DNA from: Evernia prunastri
Lineage: Eukaryota; Ascomycota; Lecanoromycetes; Lecanorales; Parmeliaceae
NCBI GenBank assembly: GCA_003184365.1
Contig: NKYR01000003.1
Location: 434,001 to 498,000 of the forward strand
Reading direction: 5' to 3'
Length of the DNA stretch: 64,000 nucleotides
Position 1 is the stretch's first letter. The number at the start of each line of letters is the position of its first letter. The notes beneath the pieces are model-generated. The model ran no database searches and was not told the DNA's origin. It worked only from the letters and a program-made list of their open reading frames with translations. This document shows, piece after piece, positions 47,571 to 57,540 of this stretch. A program made the translations under genes and the position numbers.

Positions 47571-48407
47571 ATGACCGACACGAAAGACCAGGAAAGCGCA
47601 GAAATGCGAGTCGACCCAGCACGCGCAAAGCACCTCTCCTCGACCATCACCTCCATTCTCTCCCGCATCGAATCTGCCAGACCTCCTTCAGGTCCTGCAG
47701 TCCGCCTCGTCGCCGTCTCCAAGCTCAAACCCGCCAACGACATCCTAGCCCTGCACGCCGCCCCCCACAACTACCTCCACTTCGGCGAAAACTACCAGCA
47801 GGAACTCCTCCAGAAATCGCTCCTGCTGCCCCGAGAGATCCGCTGGCACTTCATCGGTGCTCTGCAGACGAACAAGTGCAAGCCGTTGGCGGAGCAGATA
47901 CCCAATCTGTGGTGCGTGGAGAGTGTGGATACGGGGAAGAAGGCGGATCAGTTGGAGAAAGGCAGGGCGGCGCTGTGTGAGAAGGAGAAGGAGTATCAAG
48001 GGGTGCCGTTGAGGGTGTTTGTGCAAGTCAATACGTCCGGGGAGGCGGAGAAGAGCGGGGTGGAGCCGGAGGGGGCGGCGGAGTTGTGCGGACATGTTAG
48101 AGAACAGTGTCCGCATTTGAAGCTGCAGGGAATCATGACCATCGGGGCTATTGCGAGGAGCAAGGAAGCGAAGGAAGGGGTTGAGAATGAAGATTTTGTC
48201 AGGCTGAGGGAGGTGAGGGATCAGGTGGTGAAGGAGTTGGGGATGCAGGAGGGGGATTTGGAGCTCAGTATGGGGATGAGTGAGGACTTTGAAAGCGCGA
48301 TTCGCTGTGGGAGTAACGAGGTCAGAGTTGGGAGTACGATTTTTGGGGCAAGGCCGGCGAAGGAGGACGCGAAAATCAAGGAGACGGTTGAGGAGGGGAA
48401 GGAATGA
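47571..48407 (+). CDS. YggS/PROSC-type PLP homeostasis protein
   Basis: Single-exon gene, 278 residues, homologous to yeast YBL036C, bacterial YggS and human PLPBP. These TIM-barrel proteins resemble the N-terminal domain of alanine racemase, bind pyridoxal 5'-phosphate through a lysine, and buffer cellular PLP without a known catalytic reaction. The PLP lysine is Lys51 in 'LVAVSKLKP'. Other signatures are 'FGENYQQE', 'WHFIGALQTNK', 'VFVQVNTSGE', 'GIMTIG', 'LSMGMSEDFESAI' and 'VRVGSTIFG', all in normal order and spacing. The protein is complete. A glutamate-rich tail of about 15 residues follows the conserved core. The start at 47571 gives a short N-terminal extension; a second Met at residue 12 is possible. 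Confidence 0.95.
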   Translation: MTDTKDQESAEMRVDPARAKHLSSTITSILSRIESARPPSGPAVRLVAVSKLKPANDILALHAAPHNYLHFGENYQQELLQKSLLLPREIRWHFIGALQTNKCKPLAEQIPNLWCVESVDTGKKADQLEKGRAALCEKEKEYQGVPLRVFVQVNTSGEAEKSGVEPEGAAELCGHVREQCPHLKLQGIMTIGAIARSKEAKEGVENEDFVRLREVRDQVVKELGMQEGDLELSMGMSEDFESAIRCGSNEVRVGSTIFGARPAKEDAKIKETVEEGKE

Positions 48408-48600
48408 ATATATATGGATACGATGTACATGAATATGATGACTATGACTTTTCCTTTATGGAACTCCATAACTTTTCCGAGGGAGCGTTTCCGCTGCAAG
48501 CCTTGATTGAACAAGTGTCTCCTATGGCACACACTCTGCCCAAGAATCCAATCTGAAGACAAGACAATCAGAGGGTTTTTCCCTAGAGCACAAACGAGGC

Positions 48601-49180
48601 TTATGAAGTAGCAAAAGCAGCTGCAGACGCCGCTGGCAACCCCGGAGATATATTGTCAATCTGACCACTTCCCAACGCATAACCGTTGACAAATATTTGA
48701 AACCTCCACTGGTGGAATGCATTATGAAACACCATGTATTCCGCGAGGCCTCTCAAAGCCGTGCAGGCATCATTGTACGTCAGCGGTCCGCAGGAAAGGT
48801 ACAGATTCTGCAGCGTGACCCAGATCAGGGCGTATTCGAAGACCCTGCTCGGCGGGAAAGGGTTCCCGAAGTGGCGACACACGGGCTGCATGTTTTCGAC
48901 GATCGTTAGGAGGAGGGTTGGTGGGTCCATCCACCCTGTGCGCATGCCGTTGAAGGCAAGGGTTACTTGGGGGTTGGAATTGGGGATTCTGTACATTCTG
49001 ACAAAGGCATCAGGTTCGCATCTCGTGGTGAATATGGGTGCGGTCCGACGAATGACCGACTCACATGGCGTTAGTATCCGCGATGCTGCTGATGTGCGGG
49101 CAGGACCCATTGGTAGCTGCCGCAGATGAGAATAGTAGTTGGAGCAAAGCGAGAAAGATAGGGATGCTAAAGGCAAACAT
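48601..49180 (-). CDS. Small secreted protein, candidate effector-like
   Basis: Two exons, 49180-49065 and 49021-48601. A 43 bp intron (GTGAGT...CACGAG) keeps phase exactly and gives 178 residues. The first exon encodes a classical signal peptide: Met-Phe start, hydrophobic core of about 15 residues, and an Ala-Ala-Ala-Thr cleavage region near residue 22. The mature protein has five cysteines (27, 40 and three later, in 'QPVCRHFG', 'LYLSCGPL' and 'YNDACTALR'). Near the end is an amphipathic 'WRFQIFVNGYALGSGQI'. No domain is recognised. It lies tail to tail with the PLP-homeostasis gene. The first exon is found only by splicing, since the long frame upstream of 49021 is not the real start. Secretion is well supported; an effector role is inference. 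Confidence 0.7.
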
Positions 49181-49894
49181 GTTGGACAGGCAGCTCGATA
49201 CAGCGAAAGAGTGGAATTTTTTTTCGAGGGGTCATTTAGAGTACCTACCTACTGGCAAATGGAAGTGCACCTCTATCGCCATTAAGAAAGGAGGCCATCG
49301 CCAGAAAAAAAGCGGCGGATTATGCGATAGGAAGATAATGCTTGAACGCAGACTCCAGGTACGCTTACACGCGCAATTCGCGTCCTGAAGCCCATACTAA
49401 TAAGTGGCATTATAAATCCCCAGGTAGGTCTGAAATCACCATAGTTGCAAATCGCAATTGCAGGAAAGACACAGCGTCTTTTTTTGGCAGGTCTCAGCCA
49501 CTTACAGAGTGCGTCTTGAATGAAGTGAGGCGTCATGTTTCTTCTCCAGTCTTGAGTATTTGTCGAAGAAGTTGGAGAATCGCGGAGTAAGAGTTGCGGA
49601 GTAACGAGGACGCCTGCAAGCCTGAAAAATGACGCTAACACCGCCCAGAAAATACGGTAAGAAGCAGAGGAAGCCCACTTCACCAATAGAATCAGCGCCA
49701 TTAGGAATCGAACCTAATACAAACCAAATACCTCCAGACCACACGCCCAAGGTTAATGCCACCTAACCTTACGGGCGACCTCCGCAATTCTGAAGTAATT
49801 ATGAGTTGCAAATTGAATGAGATTCCTTGGCAAAATTCATCGGACCCCGCCCGAGGCGCCTCCGGAAAAAAAAAGAAGAATAACTATGGAAATT
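49181..49894. other. No supported gene
   Basis: Short frames only. A minus-strand frame at 49762-49502 has hydrophobic segments but no family or splice-compatible neighbour. A T-arm-like word at 49690-49710 is not part of a tRNA. Confidence 0.4.
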
Positions 49895-50100
49895 GTTGAA
49901 AGTGCACTCAGCACCTAGTGGTTTCAGGGTCTAGCCCTATGGTCTTGGCATCAGAGTTTTCTTTCCACCGTGTACATTACCCGGGATGTCCTNNNNNNNA
50001 GTGTTGAAAGTGCACTTAGCACCTAGTGGTTTCAGGGTCTAGCCCTATGGTCTTGGCATCAGAGTTTTCTTTCCACCGTGTACATTACCCGGGATGTCCT
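49895..50100. repeat. 98 bp duplicated flank across a 7-N gap
   Basis: Positions 49895-49992 and 50003-50100 are the same 98 bp with one visible mismatch, separated by seven Ns (49993-49999). Each copy ends with the first 12 bp of the TIR element. The pattern is typical of unresolved overlapping contig ends. Confidence 0.9.
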
Positions 50101-50764
50101 GGGGGCGCAAGATAGGGGCGCAACGCAAGATTCGCTTAATTTTACCCACTAACTTAAATTAGTATGGTAGCCCCACCAAAATTTAAGTACCTTGGTAACA
50201 CACACCGATAGTCCCAATTGCATCATTCAAATAGTCTAATCAATCCCACACCAAGTCAACCAAATATCCACAACCCCCCCACAACAATCGCAACCATGGA
50301 TCCCACCATAGATCCCACCATAGACGCACCTCCCTCCCTTCTTACAGACCTCACCGTCGCCGTCAACGGCCCTCCCAGCGCGGCCGCAACGCCTACCTGG
50401 GTCCCCCATCCCTACCTTGAAGAAGACCTCCATCCTATCCTTCAACGTGCANGAATCTGATACCCAGTGAGGATGTCGATGAGAGGGAGTCTCAGCAGCG
50501 ACGTATTCTAGAGGCGGGCTATTTGCTAGGGGAACTCGTTGGGAGCAAGGAATAAGCATGAAGTAACTACTCATTACGTCATACATCCAGAAATTTTTAC
50601 ATATAGGCCTTATGGAGTGATTGCGACGTGTTTGCGACATCATATTGTAGATATCCTACCCAGCTACCCTAATTTTGGTGGGGTTACCATACTTATTTGG
50701 GTAAGGAGGTAAAATAAGCGAATCTTGCGTTGCGCCCCTATCTTGCGCCCCCAGGACATCCCGG
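50089..50764. mobile_element. TIR element with 8 bp target duplication (hAT-like MITE)
   Basis: A 676 bp element bounded by inverted repeats of about 95 bp. The outer 50 bp are identical on the two ends and start 'ccgggatgtcctgggggcgc'. The direct repeat TACATTAC lies at 50081-50088 and 50765-50772. Eight-base target duplication is the rule for hAT transposons. A one-base shift (9 bp, as for Mutator-like elements) cannot be excluded, but the inverted repeats are symmetrical only with 8 bp. No transposase is inside, so the element is non-autonomous. It carries a short ORF and a single N at 50453. Confidence 0.85.
50296..50555 (+). CDS. Small ORF inside the TIR element, broken at an N
   Basis: Starts at ATG 50296 with a 'DPTIDPTIDAPP' repeat and continues as a Pro/Ala-rich then acidic frame to 50452. 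After the N at 50453 a second frame continues as 'NLIPSEDVDERE' and ends '..LLGELVGSKE' at the TAA at 50553-50555. The composition flows smoothly across the N if the gap hides a base count that restores the frame, giving about 87 residues. Function is unknown. It could be host sequence captured by the element or a remnant of the parent transposon. Confidence 0.4.
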
Positions 50765-50967
50765 TACATTACCTATTACACTCCTTAGATTCTTCATACA
50801 TGCCTACTGCGCACCTCGTTTCTCAAAAGGTTATGAGCCCGGTTAGCGTCACTGNTAAGCGAATCTTGCGTTGCGCCCCTATCTTGCGCCCCCAGGACAT
50901 CCCGGTACATTACCTATTACACTCCTTAGATTCTTCATACATGCCTACTGCGCACCTCGTTTCTCAA
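50715..50967. repeat. 112 bp duplicated right end of the TIR element
   Basis: Positions 50715-50826 and 50856-50967 are the same 112 bp: the last 50 bp of the element plus target site and flank. They are separated by 28 bp and a single N at 50855. This mirrors the duplication on the left side and again suggests assembly around a repeat rather than biology. Confidence 0.9.
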
Positions 50968-52106
50968 CAGAAATCTACTTTCTCTTATTCAAATCTATGA
51001 ACACATTTTATTATTTGGTTTCAGTCATATAAAAGTTACTTTAAATTATATATTCTACCGATCTTTTTTTTTTCCAGATTTCATTTAGATGAAGTTTCAA
51101 ATTGTACTTTTCTCTCTCTATGATTTGTACACAGATTTTCAAAAAAAAAATCAAAATTTTATTTAAAGCATTTGGAGAGAAAAAAAGACTTAATATAACT
51201 TATAATTTAGAATAACTTTTATATAAATATCGTTTGTTGATAATATATATCAAGATTCTTAGTTAAGAAAAGATCGATAATGATTTACGATTTTCTTCAT
51301 CGTTTTTTCACGATTCTTTGGGGGCGGGGTGCGATGAATTTTTCCACACTTTGCAACTCATAAAACCTTCACAGCTTTTTCTTGACATCGCCATCGTTAT
51401 TTCTCTGGGAATGGACTCAAAATCGAAGCCAGGCAATTGACGCCATCAGCCCGGAGTCTCCATAGGAGAAAAATTGAGAGGTGGCAAACAGCTGGCAACA
51501 ATTGAGGCGCTGCCTAGATATCGTTCCGTGACAATAGACTTTCCTCAATATCCTCTTATTTTTTTTTCTTGGGAGAGAATTATTGATACGGAAGAGCCTT
51601 TTCCAGTCATTAAGCTTGAGCGAGTACCAAGCCAAGTGTGCATCATGTCTGTACCTGCAGCCTAGGTGAATCCTATTCAGTGCTAAAATATATATTTATA
51701 TAATGTGCTCAATCCACCGGCTGCGGTTTGGGCTTAAAGAGCACGGCCAAAGCTTGAACTCAATTGCTGCTGTTCACATGATGCAATATAAGGTCTTGGG
51801 GAACTGGGGAAACAATGGGGAAGTCTCCACAGCGTAATTGCGCCTTCAGTGAGCTTCACTAAAGGCTAGGCCCTTATATCTTCCTTTCATTTTCTCATTC
51901 TGCATCTTCTCGTTTTCCTGCACATCCTGTCAATCTACCCAAGATATCACACAAGTAGAGATTTTTACCTTCTCTTATCACAAGTTAGAAAAGCAAACAC
52001 AGTTTGTCCAAAGCAGAGTACCCGTCAAGTTTCTGTCTGTGTATGGACTCAAAAAGTCCAAAGTACAGCAAAGATCTAGACAAAGGTCACAGTTCAAAAC
52101 ATCAAG
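50968..52106. other. AT-rich island and sugar-transporter upstream region
   Basis: 50968 to about 51300 is extremely AT-rich with homopolymer A and T runs and no open frame. This is compatible with a repeat degraded by repeat-induced point mutation. 51700-52106 is pyrimidine-rich and serves as the probable promoter and leader of the transporter gene. The frames between are unsupported. Confidence 0.5.
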
Positions 52107-54079
52107 ATGACCCATAGTTGGAACGTTAGCAACCACTTCGGTGCGAGCGGAAAATGGCTCTACTTCTGGCTCATGGTGTGCAATTCAGCGGCCATGCTGC
52201 TATTCGGATACGATCAAGGTGTCTTCGGTAATTGCTCATCGCGCATCGTCCAGACAACTGAAAACATGCTGATCGATTTCAGGTGGCATCCTTACCATCG
52301 AAGACTTTGAAGCACGCTTTCAGCTAGTGGACAATGAGACCCTCAAAGGTATCATAGTCGGATCTTATGATTTAGGCTGCTTGGTGGGTGCATTGGTAAC
52401 TGGCCCCGTCGGAAATCGCATCGGGCGAAAGAAATCCGTCTTACTGGGGACCACCGTCATGATGATCGGTGCTTTCCTGCAGTTCCTTGCGCCTGATTTC
52501 GGAACTATGACAGCAGGACGGTAAGCAGAGCCCACCCCTCTATCTTAAGTTCCTGGCTAAGCATGTGCTAGTGTCATCGCCGGCATTGGGAATGGCATGA
52601 ATACGGCTACAGCTCCAGTATGGGCTTCGGAGACCAGCAAGACAGCGAACCGTGGTAGGACGGGTATGGCGTTGATGGTGGTCAACATTGGTGGCGTAGC
52701 GGTATCATGCTGGATGACTTGTAAGCATTTCTCCGTGACACCTCAAGCAAGGACTAACGATCCGCCCAGATCTGTTCAGCTTCATCAAATCCGAGCTTGC
52801 GTGGCGTTTCCCTCTCGCGTTCCAGCTCTTCTTCATTCTCATAATCCTTCTCACCGCTTTCTGGCTCCCAGAATCGCCCCGATGGCTCGCCATGAAACAT
52901 CAGAATGACAAAGCTCTCGCAATCATGGTTGCTTTGGAAGGACGCAATGTGACACACGAAAGCTCAACTGCCAGGCGGGAGTTCGAAGAGATCAAGACTT
53001 CCATCGCCCTCGAACAATCTCCAACGGTGAAGCGGGAGACCAAAGCAAGGTTCAGACTTATCCTCGGTGTCGCAGTGCAAGCCATGCAACAGTTAACCGG
53101 CATCAACATCATTTGCTACTATCTACCTTATGTTCTCACCGAATCCGTCGGCTTAGATGGGCCTATGGCCCGCCTACTCGCCGCAGTCAACGCCATGACG
53201 TACCTGGCCTCCACGTTCATCGGGCTGGCTTTCATTGAACGGTGGGGCAGGAGAAGACTAATGATGTATGGTGCCGCTGGTCAATGCTTCTGCTGGCTTG
53301 CCATAATACTCCTCCTCAACTTTGCATCCACCGCGGGACTCGCGTCTGTCCGCCAGCGGCTGCTCGGCATCGGTGCTGTACTGTTTTTCTTCCTCTTCAA
53401 TTGCTTTTTCGGCGCTACTTGGGAAGGGGTGTCATGGCTTTACCCTACCGAGATCAACAGCACTCAGAACCGCATTTCCGGCATGTCGTACGGAGTTGCA
53501 ACCAACTGGCTCATCAATTTCGGCGTCGTCTCCATCACTCCATTAGGCATTGCAGAGCTTGGGTCACAATTCTACATCATATGGACCGTCCTCAACGGTC
53601 TCATGGTGCCCATCATCTACTTGTTCTACCCGGAAACCTCAGGGCGCTCCCTTGAAGACATCGACGGCATGTTCGAAGCGCATCCCACCGTGTGGGTCTT
53701 CACCAACAAGAGCATGACCGCTCGGAAGGCAGCACCTTCCAACGGCATCCAAGACAGCCGGGATGATGTCCATGATGAGCCCTCCCCAACGGCAGAACCT
53801 GGCGATGCCTTTTCTAGGAACGCTAGCGGAGTTGAACTCGCATCTCTTGCGAACCTGCGGCATCGACAAGCTGGCGCAAGTCCGGCTTCCTTGAATCGCA
53901 TGACGCCTGCACAGAACGATGATGCAGCTGGAGCACATGAGATGGGAGCTGAAGCAGGTGAATCGGGAGAAGAGGAAGGCGCGGAAGTGGTGTCATTACA
54001 GTTGGCGTCACGGGCTACAGCGCTTTCCGGGCCGGCATGCTCTCTAGACCAGCAAACTTCGTCAACGGCACTGGTGTGA
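52107..54079 (+). CDS. MFS sugar porter (hexose transporter-like)
   Basis: Plasma-membrane sugar/H+ symporter family with 12 helices. Exons are 52107-52227, 52283-52520, 52572-52720 and 52770-54079. The introns have GTAATT, GTAAGC and GTAAGC donors and keep phase; the third shows an ACTAAC branch point. The product is 605 residues. Signatures: 'LLFGYDQGVFGG' across the first intron, 'GNRIGRKKS' (loop 2-3), 'PESPRWLAMK' after helix 6, 'QQLTGINIICYYLP' in helix 7, 'ERWGRRRL', and 'YPETSGRSLEDID' at the end of helix 12. The C-terminal tail of about 150 residues is longer than in most sugar porters. It is rich in Ala, Glu and Ser and probably cytosolic. Substrate cannot be told from sequence alone. 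Confidence 0.92.
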
Positions 54080-54726
54080 GGTTACACTGCTGATATTAAT
54101 GGGTCAGTACGGGTGTCTTTGAAGGATATGTAGAATTGGTCGCCATTTCAGCGGGAGAGGGGTTTTGCGGACAATGTACTCTAACGTAGGTAACTTGACA
54201 AACAGAAAGATAATTTGCTTTGTGTTTGGCATTCTATTCTCTCAGAATCTCTCTGATCACCGGATGGTCAACTGTTTTTTCGTATTCGGTATAGCCGGTT
54301 TTGACGGGGGTCGAGTAGTGTCATCATAGTGTCATCATTGCTCCGGAAGAAGTTTAGCGTGAGAGATATGGCCGACATTCCGGACTCCGCCCCTCTGGAA
54401 GGAAAGGAAGGAAGTCGTAGGGCAAAGCTTGCCGCTAAAGATCATCAGCACTGAGCAGTTCTGTCAGCGTCATCACAAATGAGCGAGTAAAGTAAGGTAC
54501 ATATAAGGTGCCAAGTCTACTGCTTACTTTACCAACACCAAAGTACCTTACTCACTCTGAAGTACAAAGTACTCAACGTACAATTTACTAGCTGATTGAC
54601 TGACTGACTCTATCCAACGTTACACACTCAATTATCCGTCGTCTTCCGGAAACAATGCCCTTTGTATCTCTGCTTCTCCTTCTTACAATCTGAGCCCCAT
54701 CAGCCACGTCTACCTCCGACACTACC
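54080..54726. other. Intergenic
   Basis: 3' flank of the transporter and promoter of the RING gene. A run of short repeats with the words 'aagtacc' and 'ttact' lies at about 54490-54590, and 'gactgactgact' at about 54597-54609. No gene is seen. Confidence 0.5.
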
Positions 54727-56548
54727 ATGCTTACCAGCCTTTCTCGCCTTGTGCTGACACCACTGGCAATATGTCTCTCACTGCTGACCGTGTCTCGGGT
54801 GTCAGCACAAACTGTTTCACCCAGCAATGCCTCCACCGGTAACGGTGTGCAATTCGTCTTAACCACCACCTTGAATCAAATGAGTATTCAACCCAGAATT
54901 TTACCCCTCACGAATGTTGCTGGCTTGTCCGGCAGTCTCTCTCAGCTCGAGGTTCGTTAATCCCCCTGACCACCCCCAGCAGCTGTGTTGATTCTTCCGA
55001 AGCAAATCAATCCCCAAGGACCCTTAGTCTTGACCACCACCAAAACCGTCGAATCCCTTCAACCTGGCGATATCGCATACATTAGCTGTGAACCCAGCGA
55101 TTACACCGGTAACATCGATGCTGCAAGGACCATCAATTTGGCCGTGAACAATAAACCTTACGCCATTGTCCTGTATAGTGAATTTGCAGCTACATGCGGC
55201 TTCAATCCCTCAGGAGACTTTCAATACACGTCCATGTATACCATGCAGAATGCCAGCTCCTCCGCGGCGGTTGTGGATGGGCTGCAAAAGAATAATCCGG
55301 CATATCCTCCCACGAGCATATCGGTGGATACACAGTCAACAAACGGAACAAGCGGTGGTGGCGGCGGCGGCGGCAGCTTGGGGAAATCACCAACCACGGC
55401 GGTGGCAATGATCATCCTCTACAGCATCACTGGGATCATCACGGCTTTGTTCCTCATCATCATAATTGTCGGGGCAATCAGGGCACATCGACACCCAGAA
55501 AGATATGGGCCGAGACGTGTGATTGGGAGAGTTCGACAAGGCAGGGCTAAAGGTCTGGCAAGGGCTATGCTAGAGACTCTACCTATCGTCAAATTCGGCG
55601 ATAATGAAGAGAGCAATTCACAGGATAAGCCTGTAGAGCAAGGTAGAGATGTCGAACTCGCCAATGTACCCAAAGATACACCGGGAGGTGCGGAACACCG
55701 CGACAATGAAGCTAGCACATCGAATACGGCTGTACCAACAGAAAGTGGACCAGATATTGTGACGACCGAAGCCGCCGCTGGCTCAGCCCAGCCGACAGAG
55801 GGAGCAGAAGCAAATACTGGAGATAACACGGACAACGGTCTGGCATGTTCGGTGTGTACGGACGACTTCGTTAAAGGGCAAGACATCAGGGTGCTACCGT
55901 GCAAGCACAAGTTCCATCCTGAATGTATTGATCCATGGCTACTGAACGTGTCTGGGACATGCCCTCTATGGTAAGCAACCTATTCCACCTCGATTGTTCC
56001 CTCTTGCTAAATCTCTTCACAGCCGTGTCGACCTCCATCCCACCTCAAACGACACTGAAGATCTCGAAGAGGACGAAGCCGAGACACACGTGATTCCCGA
56101 CGGTCCTGGTACTCGCTCCAGTGCGCCTACCGAAACTGCTCGCCGCAACCGTCGTTCTCGGATCCTGAGCACTCTCAACGTAGGCCGTATGCGCCACGCT
56201 ACCGCGGACGAACGCATTGAAGCATTGAGGAGACTGAGGGACGAGAACCATGCAACAAATGAAAACGTCGAACAAGGAGGTTGGATCGTTGGAGAGCGAA
56301 CGATGAATAGAGCGAGGGCAAGATTGAGCAGGGCTTTTGGGTCACGACCTGCTTCGGGTATACACGATTCCCGGCCTACCTCCCAAGTGGTCCCATCTGC
56401 CGCTGCCGCTTCAGCTGCGGCCCCGGCCAGTGCAGATATCCCGGTTACCGCAGGAGCACGTACAGCCGAAGCAGCAGCCACTACCGAAGCACCAGCTCTG
56501 ATTGAGACAACTCCCTTCGCCGGTGCCCTGGCTTCGAGTCCACGGTGA
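54727..56548 (+). CDS. PA-TM-RING type E3 ubiquitin ligase
   Basis: Membrane RING-H2 ligase of the RNF13/GRAIL-like (PA-TM-RING) architecture, which usually acts in endosomal or vacuolar sorting of membrane proteins. It has a signal peptide (about residues 1-27, ending 'SRVSAQ') and a luminal region with a protease-associated-like segment ('LQPGDIAYISCEP', 'KPYAIVLYSE'). A Gly linker is followed by a transmembrane helix ('MIILYSITGIITALFLIIII') and a basic juxtamembrane segment. The RING-H2 runs C-x2-C-x14-C-x-H-x2-H-x2-C-x10-C-x2-C. The eighth ligand, Cys, is split by an intron (55971-56022), so an unspliced frame would lose it. An earlier intron removes the TAA at 54958-54960. Its exact ends are uncertain (donor 54935 or 54952, acceptor 54982 or 55002). 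The C-terminal 175 residues are Ala-rich and disordered. About 570 residues in all. Confidence 0.88.
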
Positions 56549-57199
56549 CCCGGGATCTGCCCCCAACTGCACGATTTCTTTAGGGGTTTTGACTGTGGCA
56601 GGGGGCAGTCCCCCAATCTTGTCTTTTAGCGACACGACACTTCACGAGGCGCGATGTACAAGGTGTGATGATACCCAGATAAAAGGGTGGAACGGAGCTT
56701 CTTATCTTTCAGGCGCATCTTGTGGACCGGCTGGGCGTGTCTTGCTTTTTGTATCATACTTTCCTCAAGCTGCACATAGTGGACAGATACATATCGCGTA
56801 CATTTCATTCCGCTGAAATATAGCTTTGTTACCCAGCAGCCCAATCAATAGCGAATCCCCTTCTTGGTGCTCCAAGCTTCGGAACTCAAATTCGCGCAGC
56901 GGTAACTCTGGACTCGGGCGGTTGGGACACATTCACTGGGTTTCGGTCTCAGACAAAATTCGACAGACACTACCTACTTCTCTTTACGTACCACCGCCCT
57001 GGCAAAACACCAGCAATCTACCGGAACCTGGTCACCCTTTTTCGTCCCTTGCGAGGTTTGCGATCGAGCAGCGCTGCACAAGAACAGATGTGCTCGACTG
57101 CGCTTTTTTTCCCCCCAAAAGGAGAGCCGCAATATGGAATGAAATGCAATTTGAGTGTTTTCCTGATCTGTTATTACTAGATTGAAAGCAGCGCGAGAT
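56549..57199. other. Intergenic
   Basis: 3' flank of the RING gene. A plus-strand frame at 56826-57185 and others here have no family support. Confidence 0.45.
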
Positions 57200-57200
57200 C

Positions 57201-57540
57201 GATCTCTCTCTCTCCTCTTGCTCTTGCTCTTGCTCTTGCTCTTGCTCTTGCTCTTGCTCTTGCTCTTGCTCTTGCTCTTGCTCTTGCTCTTGCTCTTGCT
57301 CTTTCTCTCTCTCTCTTTTTCTCTTTCTCTTTCTCTTTCTCTTTCTCTTTCTCTTTCTCTTTCTCTTTCTCTTTCTCTTTCTCTTTCTCTTTCTCTTTCT
57401 CTCTCTCCTCTCTCTCCTCTCTCTCCTCTCTCTCCTCTCTCTCCTTTCTCTCTCTCCTTCCTTCTCTCCTCTTATTTATCAACCACTCCCCCCCCCCCCA
57501 ACCCCGCCCCCTTCCTTCCTTCCTTCCTTCCTTCCTACGC
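57201..57540 (+). repeat. Compound pyrimidine microsatellite
   Basis: Successive blocks: (CTCTTG)n at about 57215-57302, (CTTTCT)n at about 57310-57400, (CTCCTCTCT)n at about 57402-57452, a C-run at 57489-57499, and (TTCC)n at about 57511-57533. The tract is nearly all pyrimidine on the plus strand. The long open frames through it on both strands (Leu/Ser or Glu/Lys/Arg) are artefacts of the repeat. Confidence 0.95.

Noticed and set aside
49680..49720. T-arm-like word (ggttcgatt flanked by 5 bp complementary sequence, minus strand)
   Set aside because: No matching acceptor stem, D-arm or anticodon arm at the right spacing; not a tRNA.
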